Assembly (NCBI RefSeq): GCF_000506985.1
Contig: NZ_KI650980.1
Location: forward strand, 744,001-808,000
Length of the DNA: 64,000 nt
Reading direction: 5' to 3'
Source: Advenella kashmirensis W13003
Lineage (GTDB): Bacteria; Pseudomonadota; Gammaproteobacteria; Burkholderiales; Burkholderiaceae_B
Shown piece after piece: positions 60,854 to 64,000 of this stretch. A program made the translations under genes and the position numbers. Under the pieces are notes generated by a model. The model ran no database searches. It was not told the DNA's origin and worked only from the letters and a program-made list of their open reading frames with translations. The first letter of the stretch is position 1, and every line of letters begins with the position of its first letter.

Positions 60854-62020
60854 TCAGGCGCGCTCAAGAAGACTCACATAATTGGCAACGGCCGAACCAC
60901 CCATATTGAATACGCCGGCGCGATCGGCGTTTGACAGTTGCATATCGCCCGCCTGTCCGCTCAGTTGCAAAGCGGCCATCACATGCATGGATACGCCGGT
61001 TGCCCCGATCGGATGTCCTTTAGATTTGAGGCCGCCTGACGGATTAATGGGCAGGCGTCCATCCCGGGCGCAGATGCCATCCAGAATCACGCGTGCACCC
61101 TCGCCCGGGGCAGCCAGGCCCATGGCTTCATATTCAATCAGTTCAGCGATCGTAAAGCAGTCATGCGTTTCAACAAATGACAAATCGTCAAGCGTCAGTT
61201 GGCTGTCGCCCAGGGCCTGTTGCCAGGCGCGACTGGCGCCTGCAAACACAATGGGGTCGCGACGACTCAATGGCAGATAGTCATTGATCTGCGCCGTCGC
61301 CAGAAAACGAACGCGATTGGCGGGTGTGGAGACATCGTCATCGCGGCAAATAATAACGGCAGCCGCACCGTCAGACACAAGAGAACAATCGGTGCGCTTG
61401 AGCGGTCCGGCAACAAACGGATTTTTCTGCGACTCATTGCGGCAGAAGTCAAAACCGAAGTCCTTTTGCATATGCGCATAGGGATTGGCCAGCCCGTTGT
61501 GATGATTCTTGGCCGCAATCATCGCCAGCGCATCGGATTGATCGCCGTAGCGGTCAAAATATGTTTTGGCAATCACATTGCCGAACAAACCTGCAAAACC
61601 ACCGGCGATGCCCGCCTCTTCTTTGGCATAAGAGCACTTGAGCAGCACATCACCGATTTCAGGGGTCGACAATTCAGACATTTTCTCAAAGCCCAGAACC
61701 AGCGCATAACGACTGCGACCGGCCGCCACTGCATTCAATGCGGAATGAATTGCTGCGGAGCCCGTCGCGCAGGCATTTTCCAGGCGGACCGCAGGCACAT
61801 AACGCAACTGTGGAATGGCGTTAAAAAGCAGTGAAGATGGAAAATCCTGATACAGAAATCCGCCGTTGTAATGACCCACATGTACAGAGTCAATGTCTAC
61901 TGCATCCAGTCCGGCATGTGCGATCGCCTGCTGCGCCACATCACCAATCATCTGTTCCGGATCGATGCCGTCCATTTTTCCGAATTTCGAATGGGCCCAG
62001 CCCGCGATCGATGCATCCAT
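60854..62020 (-). CDS. SCP-x type thiolase/acetyl-CoA acetyltransferase
   Basis: 388 residues starting MDASIAGWAHSKFGKMDGID; AGAGGAG lies about ten bases upstream. The nucleophilic Cys lies in RLENACATGSAAIHSAL, and GGLKSKGHPIGATG near the C-terminus provides the catalytic His. HDCFTIAELIEYEAMG is typical of the SCP-x group rather than classical PhaA/FadA. It probably cleaves a 3-ketoacyl-CoA made by the neighbouring SDR and synthetase. An ATG 18 codons earlier is less likely. Confidence 0.91.
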   Translation of the reverse strand: MDASIAGWAHSKFGKMDGIDPEQMIGDVAQQAIAHAGLDAVDIDSVHVGHYNGGFLYQDFPSSLLFNAIPQLRYVPAVRLENACATGSAAIHSALNAVAAGRSRYALVLGFEKMSELSTPEIGDVLLKCSYAKEEAGIAGGFAGLFGNVIAKTYFDRYGDQSDALAMIAAKNHHNGLANPYAHMQKDFGFDFCRNESQKNPFVAGPLKRTDCSLVSDGAAAVIICRDDDVSTPANRVRFLATAQINDYLPLSRRDPIVFAGASRAWQQALGDSQLTLDDLSFVETHDCFTIAELIEYEAMGLAAPGEGARVILDGICARDGRLPINPSGGLKSKGHPIGATGVSMHVMAALQLSGQAGDMQLSNADRAGVFNMGGSAVANYVSLLERA

Positions 62021-62118
62021 TGCTATTGTCTCCTCTGATTGAATCTGTTCACCACACCGTACGCAATTGGCCACACGAGCCTTTGACCACGCGAGACATT
62101 GACCGCAAGGCCCCCGCT

Positions 62119-62892
62119 TTAGTGGCCCGTAATTCCCGCCGCCAGAAAGCCACCATCAACGGGAATTACCTGACCATTTATGTAAGAAGCCGCCTCAGAC
62201 GCAAGGAAAAGGGACACGGCCGCAATTTCCTGCGGCGTGCCGTATCGTTTCATGGGTATCGCGCCTGTAAACGCTTCCCGCGCCGCCTGCGTATGCAGCG
62301 CCTGGGTCAGTGGCGTGTCTACCGGACCAGGCGCAATGCCATTGGCCGTAATACCAAACTCCGCCAGCTCCAGCGCCATCTGGCGCGTCAGGCCGAACAC
62401 TGCGGCCTTGGAGGTACCGTAAGCAGCACGACCCCAACTGGCGCGCTCCGCGCTTATCGACGCGATATTAATGATACGCCCGCCGCCCTGTCTGCGCATG
62501 AGCCGGCCCGCATGCTGCGACATCAAAAACGGCCCTGTCACATTAACCTGCATGACCTTCTCCCAGTGATCCCTGGGATAATCCAGATAGGGCACCGTTT
62601 TGGCAATCCCCGCATTGTTGACCAGGACATCACAACGACCATAATCACGATCAACATTTTCGAAAAAATGCGCAATGCTATCTGCGTCGGCCACATCCAG
62701 TTGCGCGTATCGGGCCTGCAATGACTGGTCGTTCAGCGCGCCGGCCAGTGCCTGCGAATCCGCTTCATTGACGTCCGCAATCACGGTTGTGTATCCGGCC
62801 TGCGCGAACGCCTCTACGATCGCCCGGCCGATCCCATTGCCACCTCCGGTGATGACGGCAACGGGAACGTCATGTGCGGTTGTCTCACTCAT
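62119..62892 (-). CDS. short-chain dehydrogenase/reductase
   Basis: 257 residues. NAD(P)-binding GGGNGIGRAIVEAFAQAG, the NNAGIAK motif, the catalytic Ser in NIASISAERASWGRAAYG with Tyr and Lys in YGTSKAA, and VDGGFLAAG at the end are all visible. A hydroxyacyl-CoA or sugar-acid dehydrogenase role fits the context. It is 41 bp after the TRAP gene and 98 bp before the thiolase. Confidence 0.92.
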   Translation of the reverse strand: MSETTAHDVPVAVITGGGNGIGRAIVEAFAQAGYTTVIADVNEADSQALAGALNDQSLQARYAQLDVADADSIAHFFENVDRDYGRCDVLVNNAGIAKTVPYLDYPRDHWEKVMQVNVTGPFLMSQHAGRLMRRQGGGRIINIASISAERASWGRAAYGTSKAAVFGLTRQMALELAEFGITANGIAPGPVDTPLTQALHTQAAREAFTGAIPMKRYGTPQEIAAVSLFLASEAASYINGQVIPVDGGFLAAGITGH

Positions 62893-62933
62893 ACAGCACC
62901 ACCTTTATCAAATAAAAGATCAAGCCGGTCCGC

Positions 62934-64000
62934 TTACAGAAATCCGATAGAGAACCAGGGTACGAAAGCAATAACAAATGTCATCACAAGCAAAACGGCA
63001 AGATACAGCCACATTTTGGGAATGACACGATCAGGGTTGACTTTACTGATGGCGCTCGCCGAGTAAAAACCCACGCCCAATGGCGGCGCGAACAGGCCGA
63101 TGCCCATGGCAAGGATAATCACGATGGCGTAATGCACCTCGTGAATATGCAGCGCCTGGGCGGCAGGAAAAATCAGCGGGCCAAACAGCACAATAGCCGG
63201 AATGCCTTCCAGGACACTGCCCAGCAGAACGAACAATATAATGCTGACTGTCATAAACCCGAATACGCCACCGGGAATATGCGTCATGAAATCCACCAAT
63301 GTGGTCGAAAAGCCCGACTGCGTCAGCGCCCAGGCCATGGCGGTTGCCACGCCAATAATCAGCAGAATGGCGCCCGACAGTGATGTGGCCTCGACCAGCA
63401 TGGGATAAATTCGGGATGTTTCCACACCGCCGGCCAGAATCTGCAGGATGACCGCATAAATAATCACATAGACAATGCCGATCGAAGCGACTTCGGTTGC
63501 CGTGGCCACGCCCTCGACCACACACACGCGGATGATCACGGGCAAAATCAGAACAGGCAGCGCCCACAGAAACGTTCGGCCGATTTCCGCCGCGGCCGCC
63601 CGTTTGAGCGTGCCCTGTTGCGCGCTGCGAGACTTCAGATAGCAGACCAGTGCGATCGCCAGCGTGCACACCAGCGCGGGAACCAGTCCGCCGATAAACA
63701 GTGCACTAATTGAGACGCCACACACCGCGCCGATTGTAATCAGAACAAGACTGGGCGGGATGGTTTCCGTCATGGCCCCGGTGGCCGACAACAGCGCCGC
63801 CAGATCATTCTCGTCCGCACCCTTGCGTTTCATTTCAGGAAACAACGCAGGCGCCACAGCCGCCATATCGGCCACCTTGGAACCAGAAATGCCTGACACC
63901 AGAAACATGGCGCCCAGCAATACGTAATTGAGTCCGCCGCGAATATGCCCTAGCACAGATGACATAAAATCAATCAGCTTGCGCGCCATGCCGCTGATCT
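62934..64000 (-). CDS. TRAP transporter large permease, DctM type, N-terminus missing
   Basis: At least 355 codons; the frame continues past the window edge, and DctM proteins have about 425 residues, so roughly the first 70 are missing. MLGIVYVI-like hydrophobic segments, SGISGSKVADMAAVAPALFP and FAPPLGVGFYSASAISKV are typical. It is the large membrane subunit of a tripartite transporter for a dicarboxylate or similar acid. The DctP and DctQ partners should lie to the right of the window. Confidence 0.92.
   Translation of the reverse strand, partial: ISGMARKLIDFMSSVLGHIRGGLNYVLLGAMFLVSGISGSKVADMAAVAPALFPEMKRKGADENDLAALLSATGAMTETIPPSLVLITIGAVCGVSISALFIGGLVPALVCTLAIALVCYLKSRSAQQGTLKRAAAAEIGRTFLWALPVLILPVIIRVCVVEGVATATEVASIGIVYVIIYAVILQILAGGVETSRIYPMLVEATSLSGAILLIIGVATAMAWALTQSGFSTTLVDFMTHIPGGVFGFMTVSIILFVLLGSVLEGIPAIVLFGPLIFPAAQALHIHEVHYAIVIILAMGIGLFAPPLGVGFYSASAISKVNPDRVIPKMWLYLAVLLVMTFVIAFVPWFSIGFL

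Overview
The window reads as a single chromosomal segment of a betaproteobacterium in the Burkholderiales, most like the Alcaligenaceae. This rests on protein style (PII, Amt, UrtA-E, YhdP, GlnE, Lon, ClpB), an incomplete regulatory PTS beside gshB, and moderate GC. A genus such as Advenella is possible, but I cannot prove it from the sequence. I see no insertion sequence, prophage, CRISPR array, tRNA or rRNA. Both window edges cut a gene: pheT at the left and a TRAP transporter large subunit at the right.

Region 1 (1-15.2 kb) holds translation and nitrogen/carbon signalling genes. The minus strand carries rpmI-rplT-pheS-pheT behind its own sigma70 promoter, then comM, ubiK and a repeat-rich lipoprotein. 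On the plus strand glnK-amtB sits behind a clear sigma54 promoter. Back on the minus strand are ptsI, ptsH, an EIIA-Man protein, gshB, infC and thrS. The usual thrS-infC-rpmI-rplT-pheST cluster is therefore split by about 8.9 kb. infC appears to start at an AUC codon. The thrS leader has the parts of a transcription attenuator: a 24-codon peptide with four Thr codons, a candidate antiterminator and an intrinsic terminator.

Region 2 (15.2-21.3 kb) is the proteostasis cluster tig-clpP-clpX-lon, with a sigma32-type promoter before lon. clpB (48.1-50.7 kb) has a matching sigma32 promoter.

Region 3 (21.5-34.2 kb) is a nitrogen-scavenging block on one strand: urtABCDE (urea ABC transporter) followed by ureD-A-J-B-C-E-F-G (urease, nickel permease-like UreJ and maturation factors). 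A sigma54 promoter lies before urtA. With glnK-amtB and glnE (41.3 kb), this gives a window rich in Ntr functions: import urea, hydrolyse it to ammonia, and adjust uptake and assimilation to nitrogen status.

Region 4 (34.2-50.7 kb) contains a GT39-type glycosyltransferase, sdaA, yhdP, glnE, queH, the iron-regulated tonB-exbB-exbD operon with a Fur box inside its promoter, a cold-shock protein and clpB.

Region 5 (50.9-64 kb) is more accessory: a solitary PIN protein, a TANGO2-like protein, a LysR regulator and a polar amino-acid-type ABC transporter. The ABC operon diverges from a FadR-family regulator plus an altronate/galactarate dehydratase, and two TGGTnnnACCA operators spaced exactly 50 bp lie between them. 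A catabolic operon follows (TRAP transporter, SDR, SCP-x type thiolase, acyl-CoA synthetase) for an unidentified carboxylate.
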